Of a stretch of DNA of 64,000 nucleotides, positions 25,342 through 34,549 are shown piece by piece. Under the pieces are notes generated by a model. It was not told the origin of the DNA. It ran no database searches and worked only from the letters and a program-made list of their open reading frames with translations. The stretch covers positions 1 through 64,000 of the forward strand of contig JAJPHR010000058.1 of assembly GCA_021325145.1 (NCBI GenBank), written 5' to 3'. Origin of the DNA: Verrucomicrobiota bacterium (GTDB lineage: Bacteria > Verrucomicrobiota > Verrucomicrobiia > Limisphaerales > Pedosphaeraceae). Within the stretch, counting starts at the first letter, position 1. Every line of letters begins with the position of its first letter. Position numbers and translations under genes: made by a program.

Positions 25342-27108
25342 TTACTGCGTCATGACCCGGTAATAGCGAGACGGCAAATCGGCGGATTGAGTATCTATGA
25401 ACTTGAAATCCCCGTTGCCTTGATCTTCTTCGGTCGCCGTTCCAATCGTTTGCCAATCCACCAGATCGGTGGATGTCTGGATGACATAGGTTCTGACAGG
25501 ATCGGCGGAGAACTCGAGCGTGGGTATCGCGCCGTCGTAAGTCAGTGCCAAATCACTCACCGGCTGGGCGGGATGCACATAAAGATCGGCAATGCGATGG
25601 GCACGGTAAGCGGTGCAATCTTTGAAAGTGGAGTTGGTGTTGCCAAACTCGGAAACCTCAAGGTCGAAGACTATTTGTGGGATAGCGTCATGAGTGACTT
25701 CGGTGAGCCGAACAACATAGGCGCTGGGGCCAAAGGAGCTGGGCGCCACACCATTGATGTATTTCACAGCGGAAAAATCAATCAGGACATTTCCCGTTTG
25801 CGGCTCGGGTTCGGCATTGCCTTCATGGTCCACATACAGCCGCTCCGCAACATTGGTCCGGCCATAGTCCCAAACTTGCGATACCTCCATGGTGTCCTCA
25901 TTGATCTGATATTCGACGGCGCGGCTATAGTTGTTCGTGTCCTGGACGCTGGTTGCAAACGGGCTGGCTCGGAAGTTGCCGTCATCGAAAATCATTAAAG
26001 TGCCTTGCGACGTGAAGACGGGCGCATGTTGACCGTATTCCCACATGAATGGAGTTCCCACTGGCTTTAGAAGGTACGGCTGCCATTGGGCACCCCAGTT
26101 CTCAGGCGGGCCGAGAATCCACTTTAGCTGCCCGGTAGCGCGGGAGAATTTGATTATGGCATTCTGATGGCGCATGGAAATGATCAGCGAATCATCCTGC
26201 GGGTCCTCAATGATGGCGTTCGAATGTTCAGAGTCCCATGCTGCGCCGTTTTTAGCTACGAGATAGGAGATTCGCCGAGGGTCCAGTCCGGTGATCGGCG
26301 ACCAAGTGTGGAGCAGAGAGGCGTTCGTAGCTGAGATTTCCACGACCTTTTGATAAGTGATGCTGGCAGTTGCCCGCGGCGCATTAGAAACCGTGACGCT
26401 CGTGGGATAATTGCTGATCGTCTCGGTTGCATCGCTCATGTAGAGAATGGTGCCGTGATCTGTGGGCACGCCGTCGTGGAGGTTAATGGGCAGGCCGGTC
26501 GGTGCCAGCCAAGAGTTGACTTGATTGCCAAGCAAATTGATTTCAAAGAAAAAGTTCGTCCCAGGCATGAAGAGATCGCCGTTCCCCAGAAACCGCAAGT
26601 CAGCGCTTGAGGGAACGCTCCCGTACCAGACCACCTCGCCACCGCTATTCACAATCGTCGCGTAGCCGTATCCAGTGGTGTGCAATTCCACCCGGAACAG
26701 CGTGTAGCCGGGCTCCATTTGCTCCGGCTCGCTGTGCAGGACGGTCAGATTCGGAAAATTCGTGGGCAAGGGACTGGTGATGAACTTCAAAGGCTGGGCG
26801 GTGTTAATCCAATTCCGCTGCCGATCAGTGAGCGTGACCGTAATTTCATTGGTTCGAGCCGGTCGGAATCCGAGCAGCGGCACCGAATGATTGGTGCCAA
26901 AGTCAAAGAAATCCCGTTGCCAGTTGGTGTACCCATCATCTACCGCCACGCTGACACGACAGGCCTGATCCGTGGCCAATTGCAGCAATCCAGCCAGCGG
27001 AGCGTTGGTGCCCGCTGGCGTGAAGGTTGGGCCTGACACAATGGTCAAAGCGGGTGACGCGATTGCAATCGCCAGAACTAGGATGCAAACCGACATTACT
27101 TTCGCCAT
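25342..27108 (-). CDS. exported aryl-sulfate sulfotransferase (ASST) with C-terminal Verrucomicrobia-type domain
   Basis: 588 residues. After a signal peptide (MAKVMSVCILVLAIAIASPA) comes an N-terminal beta domain and a six-bladed ASST propeller. Diagnostic segments are NLHDGVPTDHGTILYM, SMRHQNAIIKFSRATGQLKWILG and EYGQHAPVFTSQGTLMIFDDGN, whose His and Arg residues correspond to the sulfate-binding and transient sulfo-histidine positions. ASSTs move sulfate between phenolic compounds without PAPS. The last 70 residues (DPVRTYVIQTSTDLVDWQTIG) are the 'TSTDLVDW' beta-domain common in secreted Verrucomicrobia proteins. It is divergent from the DUF4412-like gene; the 338-base gap carries no recognisable site. 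Confidence 0.87.
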   Translation of the reverse strand: MAKVMSVCILVLAIAIASPALTIVSGPTFTPAGTNAPLAGLLQLATDQACRVSVAVDDGYTNWQRDFFDFGTNHSVPLLGFRPARTNEITVTLTDRQRNWINTAQPLKFITSPLPTNFPNLTVLHSEPEQMEPGYTLFRVELHTTGYGYATIVNSGGEVVWYGSVPSSADLRFLGNGDLFMPGTNFFFEINLLGNQVNSWLAPTGLPINLHDGVPTDHGTILYMSDATETISNYPTSVTVSNAPRATASITYQKVVEISATNASLLHTWSPITGLDPRRISYLVAKNGAAWDSEHSNAIIEDPQDDSLIISMRHQNAIIKFSRATGQLKWILGPPENWGAQWQPYLLKPVGTPFMWEYGQHAPVFTSQGTLMIFDDGNFRASPFATSVQDTNNYSRAVEYQINEDTMEVSQVWDYGRTNVAERLYVDHEGNAEPEPQTGNVLIDFSAVKYINGVAPSSFGPSAYVVRLTEVTHDAIPQIVFDLEVSEFGNTNSTFKDCTAYRAHRIADLYVHPAQPVSDLALTYDGAIPTLEFSADPVRTYVIQTSTDLVDWQTIGTATEEDQGNGDFKFIDTQSADLPSRYYRVMTQ

Positions 27109-27446
27109 CCGTCCAGAAGAATCTCCCGAGGTCGAGCGCTTTGCTTTCAGCTCTTGGGAACTTCTCCTCCTTTCGGCCGCCTCAAACGTGGGGCGACCGG
27201 CACAAAACAACTGTAATTCCATTTTCTCTGTCCTTCCGAATAATTGGTCAGGACGGCATCTCGCTGAAAACGGCAGCGAACATTCCGCTATGACTTTCGC
27301 CACTCTGCAATTGGATGACCAGGCTTGTCAAGGGAAAACAAACCGCAATCGCACAGAGCGGATGACTGCTCGCATTTCCACTCTCGCTAAAAGCAGCTCG
27401 TTTTGGATTGCCTCACTTGGGCCGGAACGCGTATCAATTTCACATC

Positions 27447-28193
27447 ATGAAACGCGCCTTGAACTTAAAGTCCCTCGCACTGATCGTAGCCGCTTTGTTG
27501 GCAAACTCATCCAGCTTTGCCCAGTTTGGCGCCACTCCGCCGGGAATGGATCCGTCGCTGACCAAACTTTTCGGCCAGAACACTGCCTTCAGTGCCGGTG
27601 GCCAGGTTGCCATTCAGGTTGCGAGCCAAAACCAGCCGATGAACGTGGATATGAAAGTTAGCATGCTCGAGGGAAAAATGAGGATGGAAATGGATATGAG
27701 CAAGTTAGCCGGCCCAGGCCCCGGTTCTCAACTGAGACTCATGGGCATGGACCAGGTTGTGTTCATCTCGCTGCCCGAGAAAAAAATGGTCCTGCAGGTT
27801 TATCCCGGCTTGCAAGGCTACATGGAGACCACCATGCCGGCCGCCCAGGCCGCCGGAGCCACCAAGGACTACAAGATCGAAAAGGCCAGCCTGGGCAAGG
27901 AAACAATCGACGCCCATGCTTGCGAAAAGAACAAAGTCACCATGACCGATGACAAAGGCGAAAAACATGAATTCGTCGTTTGGAACGCGGCGGACCTGAA
28001 GGATTTCCCGCTCCGGTTTCAAACGACCGAACAAGGGAACACCATCACGGTGAACTACAGAGACGTAAAACTCGACAAGCCGGACGCCAAACTCTTTGAG
28101 GCCCCTGCCGGGTTTACCAAATACGGAAGCCAGATGGACTTGATGCAGGCTGTTATGGCCAGGAAAACGCCCGGTGGTCCGCGAATCAAGTAG
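27447..28193 (+). CDS. exported DUF4412-like protein
   Basis: 248 residues. The signal peptide (MKRALNLKSLALIVAALLANSSSFAQ) is followed by FSAGGQVAIQV, MNVDMKVSMLEGKMRMEMDM and VFISLPEKKMVLQVYPG. These match the DUF4412 pattern of outer-membrane-lipoprotein-like carriers. The middle has GKETIDAHACEKNKVTMTDDKGEKHEFVVW. A lipid-chaperone-like fold is suggested, but no function is established. Starts upstream at 27408 are unlikely because the signal peptide begins at 27447. Confidence 0.78.
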   Translation: MKRALNLKSLALIVAALLANSSSFAQFGATPPGMDPSLTKLFGQNTAFSAGGQVAIQVASQNQPMNVDMKVSMLEGKMRMEMDMSKLAGPGPGSQLRLMGMDQVVFISLPEKKMVLQVYPGLQGYMETTMPAAQAAGATKDYKIEKASLGKETIDAHACEKNKVTMTDDKGEKHEFVVWNAADLKDFPLRFQTTEQGNTITVNYRDVKLDKPDAKLFEAPAGFTKYGSQMDLMQAVMARKTPGGPRIK

Positions 28194-28207
28194 CAGGTTG
28201 ATTCTTT

Positions 28208-28930
28208 TCAAGCGCTTACCTTGGCTACGCCCACCTGTTGACACATGTCCAACATCGGACAACTCAGGCAGCGCGGCACCCGCCCTTTGCAGATGTGCTT
28301 CCCAAACGGAACCAGCAATCGGTTGATCTCAATCCAGTACCGCTTCGGCAAACGATCTTCAAGCGCCTTCATCGTTTCCTCCGGCGACCGGGTTCGCACG
28401 TATCCCCACCGGTTCGTAACGCGATGCACGTGAATGTCCACCGCAATCCGCGGCTGGCCACAAGCAATTCCCAGAGTCAGGTTGGCGCACTTGGGCCCAA
28501 CTCCGCCCAAGGATAATAGGACTTCCTCATCACACGGCAGTTTCCCGCCGAAATGCTCAACCGCCCTCCGGGCTATTTCGTGAATGGTCCGCGCCTTCGC
28601 TTCATGGAACGTGCACTCCTTGATTAACCGGTCAATGACCGCCACTGTCAAGTCACTCACGGCCGCCGGTGTCTTTGCCACTTCAAACAGTCTGCGAGCG
28701 ACTGGCATCGTCACTTCATCCAGTGTGCGAATGGAAATGATGCACGCAACCAACTGTTCGAACACGGATCGATACCCATCATCCGCCAGTTCGAACATCG
28801 CCGCCTTGGGATGACCACGCACTGCTTCCCGCAACCGCGCCACCGCCACGTCGATATCGAAAGGGACCTTCCCCAATCGCTTCACCACACCTGGGTCCTC
28901 TCGACGCCGCCTTCGCTTAATTGCCTCCAT
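28208..28930 (-). CDS. nth: endonuclease III
   Basis: 240 residues. This DNA glycosylase/AP lyase removes oxidised pyrimidines. The helix-hairpin-helix is LLSLGGVGPKCANLTLG with the catalytic Lys; the Asp lies in AVDIHVHRVTNRWG; the 4Fe-4S motif is CKGRVPRCLSCPMLDMC (C-X6-C-X2-C-X5-C). The N-terminus carries a basic run (KRRRRREDPG) that may contact DNA. ATG 28930 was chosen over the TTG two codons upstream. Its 3' end is 14 bases from the convergent DUF4412-like gene. Confidence 0.94.
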   Translation of the reverse strand: MEAIKRRRRREDPGVVKRLGKVPFDIDVAVARLREAVRGHPKAAMFELADDGYRSVFEQLVACIISIRTLDEVTMPVARRLFEVAKTPAAVSDLTVAVIDRLIKECTFHEAKARTIHEIARRAVEHFGGKLPCDEEVLLSLGGVGPKCANLTLGIACGQPRIAVDIHVHRVTNRWGYVRTRSPEETMKALEDRLPKRYWIEINRLLVPFGKHICKGRVPRCLSCPMLDMCQQVGVAKVSA

Positions 28931-29004
28931 ACCCAACTATCCACCATCTTCGGCCCCGCTCAAATTGAAAGACAAACGCAGTGGCCGAACAAACGGCACG
29001 GAGG

Positions 29005-29790
29005 TTACTTGCTAATCCCCCGTTCGCTGCTTCGCACGAACTGCACCAAGTGCTGAAGTTCCGCCGAAGCCGGCAGTTTCTTCTCGATCCGCGCCAGCGC
29101 GTTCGGAATCGTCAACCCCTCACGGAACAGGATCTTGTACGCCTTGCGCAAGGCCGATTGGACTTCCTCGGCAACGCCCTTCCGTTCCATGCCCACTTTA
29201 TTGATCGTGCGCGTTTCCGCGGGGTTGCCATCCGCCAGCATGTAAGGCGGCACGTCCTGCACCACTTTCGAGCAGCCTCCGATGATCGCCATCCGGCCAA
29301 TCCGGCAGAACTGGTGCACTGCCGCCAGGCCGCCCACAGTGGCGTGGTCCTCCACGGTCACGTGCCCCGCCAGGGTTGCGACATTGGACATGATGATCCA
29401 GTCACCGAGGGTGACGTTGTGCGCCACATGGGCATACGCCAGCAGGTTGTTATGCGACCCGATTTTCGTGGTCTCCCCGTCGCCGGTCGCGCTGTGAATC
29501 GTCACGTATTCGCGAAACGTGTTCTTGTCCCCGATCACTGTCCAGGTTGTCCCACCCCGCCACTTCAAATCCTGCGTCTTGAGCCCAATGCTGGCGAAAG
29601 GATAAATCTCGTTCGCCTCACCCAGCCGCGTATGGCCATCAATCACGACGTGCGAATGCAACTTGCACCCGCGCCCCAGCGTCACATGCTCGCCAATAAC
29701 GCAATACGGCCCGATCTCGCAGCCGGGCCCAATCTCGGCGCGCGGATGCACCACGGCGGACGGGTGAACGACGGTAGCTGGTTTATTCAT
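29005..29790 (-). CDS. lpxA: UDP-N-acetylglucosamine acyltransferase
   Basis: 261 residues, equal to the family length of about 262. The left-handed beta-helix hexapeptide repeats run through residues 8-190 (AVVHPRAEIGPGCEIGPYCVIG...). The catalytic His lies in NNLLAYAHVAHNVTLGD. It transfers the first 3-hydroxyacyl chain to UDP-GlcNAc in lipid A synthesis. The start MNKPATVVHP at 29790 fits the family; an upstream ATG at 29850 adds 20 residues with no counterpart. It follows lpxC-fabZ by 63 bases, as usual for this lipid A operon. Confidence 0.95.
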   Translation of the reverse strand: MNKPATVVHPSAVVHPRAEIGPGCEIGPYCVIGEHVTLGRGCKLHSHVVIDGHTRLGEANEIYPFASIGLKTQDLKWRGGTTWTVIGDKNTFREYVTIHSATGDGETTKIGSHNNLLAYAHVAHNVTLGDWIIMSNVATLAGHVTVEDHATVGGLAAVHQFCRIGRMAIIGGCSKVVQDVPPYMLADGNPAETRTINKVGMERKGVAEEVQSALRKAYKILFREGLTIPNALARIEKKLPASAELQHLVQFVRSSERGISK

Positions 29791-29853
29791 GTGATCCCGT
29801 TGACGGCCGGCCGTCGTTCTGCCGCTGGCCGGAATCTCGATTGCTTTCATCCC

Positions 29854-31227
29854 TTAATTATCGACCATCATGAAAGTTACTTCGGCTTCACTCACCGGTT
29901 CGCCATTCACGGAACACACGCCCTTCGCCCGGCCGACTTTTCCGCGCGATTTGGTGAGTTCCACGTCGATCACCAGCGTGTCTCCAGGCCGGACGGGCTT
30001 GCGCCATTTCACATTCTCGGCAGCGATGAAGTAGGCCAGCTTGCCGAAATTTTCCGCCTGTTTCAGCGTGAGGATGCCGGCCACCTGCGCGATGGCCTCC
30101 AACTGGAGCACGCCCGGCATGATGGGATGGTTCGGAAAATGTCCCTGGAAAAATGGCTCGTTCACGCTCACGTTCTTGACTCCGGTGATTTTGTTGCCCT
30201 CCACTTTCGTCACCTTGTCCACCATCAGAAACGGATAACGGTGCGGCAGAATTTTCATCACCTGCGCGGTGTCGAAAGTGTCCCCATCCGACATCGAAAT
30301 ATTCGCGGCGGCGGCGGCTTGCGCGCCCGTGACCCTTTGCGCCGGAGGCGCGGGCGGCGGCGAGAAACTCTGTACCGCCACCAAGGGCCGCCGAATTTGC
30401 GCGCTGATCAACCGCGCCAGTTCGCAATTCGCCGCATGACTTGGTTTCACCGCGATTAAATGCCCACAGAGCGGCCGACCGACCAGTGCCAGATCCCCGA
30501 GGATGTCCAGCATCTTGTGCCGCACGAACTCGTTCGTATAACGCAACGGCTCCGTTGTCAGCACGGCGTCGTCGCGAACGATCACGGCATTCTCCAGGCT
30601 GCCGCCTTTGATGAGGCCGTTCTTGATCAGGAACTCGATCTCCTCGAAAAAGCAAAATGTCCGCGCATGCGCCAGGTCGCGTTCCCATGTTTTGGGCGTT
30701 ACCTCCAGGCTGAAAAGCTGCGTGAACCGGCCCTCTTTGTCTGAACTGGTGCAGGTGAGCTTGAACCCTTCGTCGGGAAAAATCACCATCTCTGTCTCCC
30801 CCATCTGCAACTCGATGGGTTCGCTCACGGTGTAGGGATCGCGCCGTTCAGGCAGCGGCACTATGCCCGCCGATTCGATCATCCGGCAGTATTCCCGCGC
30901 GCTGCCGTCCGCAATCGGCGGTTCATTCCCGTCCAGCTCGATGATTGCATTATCGATGCCGTATCCCGCAAACGTGGCCAGCACGTGCTCAACCGTATGA
31001 ATTTTTGCGTTGCCTTTCCCAAGCGTCGTCGAGCGGTTCGTCTCAACCACATTATCCACCCGTGCTTCGATCTCCGGCTTGCCTTCCAAATCGATACGCC
31101 GAAACCGCAGCCCGGCTCCCGGCGCAGCCGGCAGAAAAGTCATGTTCACCCGGTTGCCGCTATGCAACCCAATTCCGGAATAACTGGCGGGGCGATTGAT
31201 CGTTTGCTGTTGTAGCACGCGCAGCAT
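29854..31227 (-). CDS. lpxC: LpxC-FabZ fusion: UDP-3-O-acyl-GlcNAc deacetylase / 3-hydroxyacyl-ACP dehydratase
   Basis: 457 residues with two enzymes in one chain. Residues 1 to about 290 are LpxC, the zinc deacetylase committing to lipid A: HTVEHVLA (His 81), RHKMLDILGD and a GHLIAVKPSHAA segment give the zinc and catalytic His. After a Pro-rich linker near residue 290, FabZ follows: LPHRYPFLMVDKV with the catalytic His, and GHFPNHPIMPGVLQLEAIAQ with the Glu. The fusion is known in Bacteroidetes and PVC bacteria and ties lipid A synthesis to fatty-acid elongation. lpxA follows. Confidence 0.95.
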   Translation of the reverse strand: MLRVLQQQTINRPASYSGIGLHSGNRVNMTFLPAAPGAGLRFRRIDLEGKPEIEARVDNVVETNRSTTLGKGNAKIHTVEHVLATFAGYGIDNAIIELDGNEPPIADGSAREYCRMIESAGIVPLPERRDPYTVSEPIELQMGETEMVIFPDEGFKLTCTSSDKEGRFTQLFSLEVTPKTWERDLAHARTFCFFEEIEFLIKNGLIKGGSLENAVIVRDDAVLTTEPLRYTNEFVRHKMLDILGDLALVGRPLCGHLIAVKPSHAANCELARLISAQIRRPLVAVQSFSPPPAPPAQRVTGAQAAAAANISMSDGDTFDTAQVMKILPHRYPFLMVDKVTKVEGNKITGVKNVSVNEPFFQGHFPNHPIMPGVLQLEAIAQVAGILTLKQAENFGKLAYFIAAENVKWRKPVRPGDTLVIDVELTKSRGKVGRAKGVCSVNGEPVSEAEVTFMMVDN

Positions 31228-31277
31228 TACAACAAACCGTCATCCCCCTTGGCAACGTCGAAAATGCCCATCGGCCG

Positions 31278-31311
31278 CTGGTCATTCGTCATTTGGCATT
31301 GGTCATTCTCT
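31278..31311. repeat. 'tcattggtcatt' word repeat between lpxC-fabZ and the GT2 gene
   Basis: The stretch ctggtcattcgtcatttggcattggtcattctc is built from the same short words as repeats at 7111-7140, 33183-33212, 41621-41700 and 47571-47760. It lies between two genes on the same strand. Confidence 0.6.
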
Positions 31312-32035
31312 ACCGCCTCCCGTCATACCATATATGGCACGCCTCCTGGTCCCTTATCGTGCCGCCCCAATGCCAAAATATGCGGCTAAAAAATCGGATA
31401 TATTCACTGAACGAATAGAGATGCAGTTTCCGATCCGAAGTGGGCAAGGGATGCCGATGAAGAATAATCAGCCTCCTTCCGCTTTCGCGCGCCAACCGTT
31501 TGAGCCGCTTGCTCAAATCAATTTCTTCACTGGCGTAAAGTTGGTTGTCAAACCCGCCAACCTGCCGGAAGGCCGCAGTTTCACAAAAAATGAACGACCC
31601 GGCCACCCAGTTGAAGACCCGGCTGATACAATTCCACAAACCTGTGCCGAAGCTGGCGAACAAATGCGTACCGTCCATCTTCACCGTGGAACCGCCCGCC
31701 ATATAGCGTCCGGCATCGATGGCTTCCGCAACGTCTGCGAATAACTCCCGGCTTGGCCGCGAATCCGCATCCACAAAGATCAGCCAGTCGCCGGTAGCCG
31801 CCGCCGCCCCGGTGTTGCGCGCGCGGGCAATTTGGTTTATCCGCTCGAAGACGACCTTTGCGCCCGCCGCCCGCGCGATCTCTCCAGTTCGATCCGTCGA
31901 GTTGTTGTCACAAACGATCAACTCACTCTTCCAACCCCGAACTTCAAAAACCGCGCTTGCTTCCCGAATATGCTGGAGCGTGGCGCCCAACAGCTTCTCT
32001 TCATTGAAAGCGGGAACGATAATCGAAACCTTCAC
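31310..32035 (-). CDS. glycosyltransferase family 2
   Basis: 241 residues from GTG 32035. GT-A fold: VSIIVPAFNEEKLLGATL, ELIVCDNNSTDRTGEIAR, then the metal-binding DADS in WLIFVDADSRPSRE, and GFDNQLYASEEIDLSKRLKRL near the acceptor site. The start is preferred because ggagg lies 5 bases upstream of this GTG; the longer frame to 32119 lacks family counterpart. It ends close to the lpxC-fabZ promoter region. It may act in polysaccharide or LPS synthesis, but the substrate is unknown. Confidence 0.88.
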   Translation of the reverse strand: MKVSIIVPAFNEEKLLGATLQHIREASAVFEVRGWKSELIVCDNNSTDRTGEIARAAGAKVVFERINQIARARNTGAAAATGDWLIFVDADSRPSRELFADVAEAIDAGRYMAGGSTVKMDGTHLFASFGTGLWNCISRVFNWVAGSFIFCETAAFRQVGGFDNQLYASEEIDLSKRLKRLARESGRRLIILHRHPLPTSDRKLHLYSFSEYIRFFSRIFWHWGGTIRDQEACHIWYDGRR

Positions 32036-32419
32036 CACCACCTCCACGACATATCGTTGCGCCGTTCCATCATTCGCTCGGAATATGACCCACTTTAGCC
32101 GCTTTGCAAAGCTCGGCACAAAATCCGGAATGCCATCCCGGCGGAGTACTGGAACGGGTGTAGCGTGGCAAAACAGGTTTATTTACTTTCTTCCGCCCGC
32201 ATAATCGTCGTCGTCCTCGATTTCCAGGGAAACAACGCATCCGCCCTGCCCGACCCACCTCCAGTCTGTTTCGGCATATGAATCCCAGCACAACGGTCGC
32301 ATGGCCCGCCTATTCCGCCGAAAACAGCAAAAGCCCGCTGTTTCCACGCAGCTCGCTGCTGGTCACCCGCTTACATAAAATCCGGGCTTCAGCCGGGGGC
32401 TCCCGCCCAAAAAAAAGAG

Positions 32420-32459
32420 GTTTAATTTGGTTTAATTTACTTTAATTGACCCTAATTTC
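32420..32459. repeat. tandem array of a 10-base 'tttaatt' unit
   Basis: Four units of a period-10 sequence (gtttaatttg, gtttaattta, ctttaattga, ccctaatttc) follow an A-tract (aaaaaaaag). The unit is AT-rich against a GC-rich background. Confidence 0.7.
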
Positions 32460-32484
32460 GCGGCTCACACACCCCGAAATTAAG

Positions 32485-32563
32485 AGCCCATCTCGGTAGG
32501 GCGCGTCACTCCGTGCGCGCCGACGGCCAGCGAGAACTGCCATCCCTACCGAGACAGGTTCTA
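32485..32563. repeat. 'ctcggtaggg' inverted repeat, copy 1
   Basis: Arms ctcggtaggg and ccctaccgag enclose gcgcgtcactccgtgcgcgccgacggc; the end reads acaggttct. A close relative is at 51867-51937, with the same order of segments and the same 'aggttct' end. Confidence 0.75.
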
Positions 32564-32783
32564 AGCCAAACCTCACGCCTTGGCCATTAGGGCGCAGCGC
32601 ACCCGCTCTGCCCGGTGATGCTGCCCGCTTTCAAGCGGAACCGGAGCCCAGCGCCAAGGGCGCGCTTCATACCAGCCTGGCCCAGCGGGCCAGGTATCCG
32701 ACCGCAAACCCGCCCAGCGCATCTCCTTTCCGCTCCAAGCCAAAATTTCCTCGGCAAGTGGAAATATGCGGAAATAAGCGAAA

Positions 32784-32886
32784 ACGCGTCATTAATGAAT
32801 GCGCCTGGGGCTCGCGGCGGCGCGCACAGGAGTGCGCGCCCTACCGCACACGGTGGTAGGGCGGGCAGTCCTCTGCACGCCGTCCC
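32784..32886. repeat. 'cattaatgaatgcgcctgggg' element, copy 1
   Basis: About 103 bases: acgcgtcattaatgaatgcg, cctggggctcgcggcggcgc, acaggagtgcgcgccctacc, then gcacacggtggtagggcggg and ctgcacgcc. It forms hairpins such as gcgcacaggagtgcgc and 'gccctacc...ggtagggc'. Copy 2 at 36221-36325 differs at only a few bases. Confidence 0.8.
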
Positions 32887-33442
32887 CCGAAACGATTTAG
32901 GGCGTTCCGAATAGGTATGGTTGATCTTCAATGAGTTACAAAACAGTTCATGGAAAGGGCACGCCACTCCGTGCGCGCCGTGCTCTTCAGGGCCGAAGGC
33001 CCGAACCATACCGGCCCAGGACATAGCGAGCCTGCGAGCGACGCCCTGGGAAACTCTTCGAGCGAAGGCGGGCTTTGGAGATCCTCAGCCTTCAGCCATC
33101 CGATTCAATTGACAAAGAACCAACCCTGCTCCCAACGGAGCACGGGCAAAATCCACCGCCACCAAGCTCCCCATGCCCGCCTGGGCCTTGGCCATTTGTC
33201 ATTGGACATGCCGGCGTTTTGCGCCAGCCCCCCTCCTTCACTGACGCCGTTAATAAAGCACCGACCGGCTTCCCATGCAACTGAATTCTGAACATTTCTG
33301 TGTTTTCATGCGGAGGGCAGAGCCCCTGCCCTGCTCGATGTTACGTTTCCTGTCCAGGCGAAGCCGAAGCGAGAAAACGATGGCACGATTGCGGTGATGA
33401 TGGTCGAATACCGTTCAGCAGGAGCTGGAGGATCCCAATTCC

Positions 33443-34468
33443 TTATTCCAACTCCCATCCGGGCATGATCTCCGCATCCAACGACGTTTCTTCGGATTGA
33501 TTCATCAGCTTCCGTTCCGCCAGAATACCAACCATCGCCGCGTTATCAGTGCACAGACTTGGTTCAGCCAGTCGCAATTTCAACCCCGCTTCGCGGCAAC
33601 CCGCCGTCAAACTCGCGCGCAAAGCCCGATTGCAGGTTACGCCGCCCGAAGCGGTGACACACCCCACCCCCAGCCGTTTCGCCGCTCGAAGGGTCTTGGT
33701 GACGAGCACCTCCACAATCGCCGCCTGCACGCTGGCGCAAAGATCGTGTATCCTTTCCGCATCCTCGGCGATTTCCGGGTGATCGCGCAAAAAATATCGG
33801 ACGGAGGTTTTTAGCCCGCTGAAACTGAAGTCATCCGTGGCGTCGCGAAGCAGTGGCCGCGGAAAATCGTACGCCTTGGGATTTCCCAGCCTTGCCAGCC
33901 GATCAATCTCCGGCCCGCCCGGGTAAGGGAGCCCAATCAACTTCCCCACCTTGTCAAAACATTCGCCGGCCGCATCGTCGATGGTTGAGCCCAGCACCCG
34001 ATGCTTCAATTCCGACTCGACGTGGACCAGCATCGTATGTCCTCCGCTGACGATCAGGGAGACGTTGGGCTCGAAAGCGCCGAACTCCGCGGCAAGGGGA
34101 TTGCCGGTGATCCAGGGTGAATACAAATGCGCCTCGTGATGATGAATGCCAAAGAAAGGCTTGCGCAGCACGAAAGCCATCCCCTGGGCGGCTTTGAAAC
34201 CAACCAGCAAGGCATTGGGCAAACCTGGTCCGCGTGTGGCGGCCACCGCATTCAATTGATGCGGCTTCACGCCCGCCCCGGCCAGCGCGGCTTCGGCCAC
34301 GGGCAGCAAATTGCGCAAATGCTCCCGAGCCGCCAACTCTGGAACAACCCCGCCGTATTCCGCATGCAGCTTGATCTGCGACGACACCGCGCTCCAAAGC
34401 ACGTAGCCGTCCCGCACCACGGCGACGCTGGTTTCATCGCAGGAAGTTTCAAAGGCAAGCAATGGCAT
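33443..34468 (-). CDS. tsaD: tRNA N6-adenosine threonylcarbamoyltransferase
   Basis: 341 residues. TsaD makes the t6A modification of tRNA together with TsaB, TsaE and TsaC. Motifs present: LAFETSCDETSVAVV (N-terminal ATPase-fold loop), the metal-site histidines in FGIHHHEAHLYSP, SLIVSGGHTMLV, GLPYPGGPEIDRLA and TASGGVTCNRALR. The C-terminal ~15 residues (SLDAEIMPGWELE) extend the family slightly. An upstream S41 protease gene on the same strand is 81 bases away. Confidence 0.95.
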   Translation of the reverse strand: MPLLAFETSCDETSVAVVRDGYVLWSAVSSQIKLHAEYGGVVPELAAREHLRNLLPVAEAALAGAGVKPHQLNAVAATRGPGLPNALLVGFKAAQGMAFVLRKPFFGIHHHEAHLYSPWITGNPLAAEFGAFEPNVSLIVSGGHTMLVHVESELKHRVLGSTIDDAAGECFDKVGKLIGLPYPGGPEIDRLARLGNPKAYDFPRPLLRDATDDFSFSGLKTSVRYFLRDHPEIAEDAERIHDLCASVQAAIVEVLVTKTLRAAKRLGVGCVTASGGVTCNRALRASLTAGCREAGLKLRLAEPSLCTDNAAMVGILAERKLMNQSEETSLDAEIMPGWELE

Positions 34469-34549
34469 GAGTCCCGTTCGCCGGAGCTTGGAACTCCGCC
34501 TTCACTGATTCATTGAATGATGCCTCAGTCCCTTCACCCAATTCCGCGC

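Larger units (their letters stand above)
32036..33442. other. 1.4 kb gene-free region with several repeats
   Basis: No reliable gene is seen; frames on either strand are composed of repeat DNA. It holds a 10-base-period array (32420-32459), the 'ctcggtaggg' inverted repeat (32485-32563), the 'cattaatgaatgcgcctgggg' element (32784-32886), a partial related copy near 32945-32985, and a 'ccattggacat' word repeat (33183-33212). Confidence 0.6.

Noticed and set aside
32587..33024. 145-codon minus-strand frame in the repeat-filled gap
   Set aside because: Most of it is the translation of the 'cattaatgaatgcgcctgggg' element, and the second copy at 36.2 kb does not preserve the frame.
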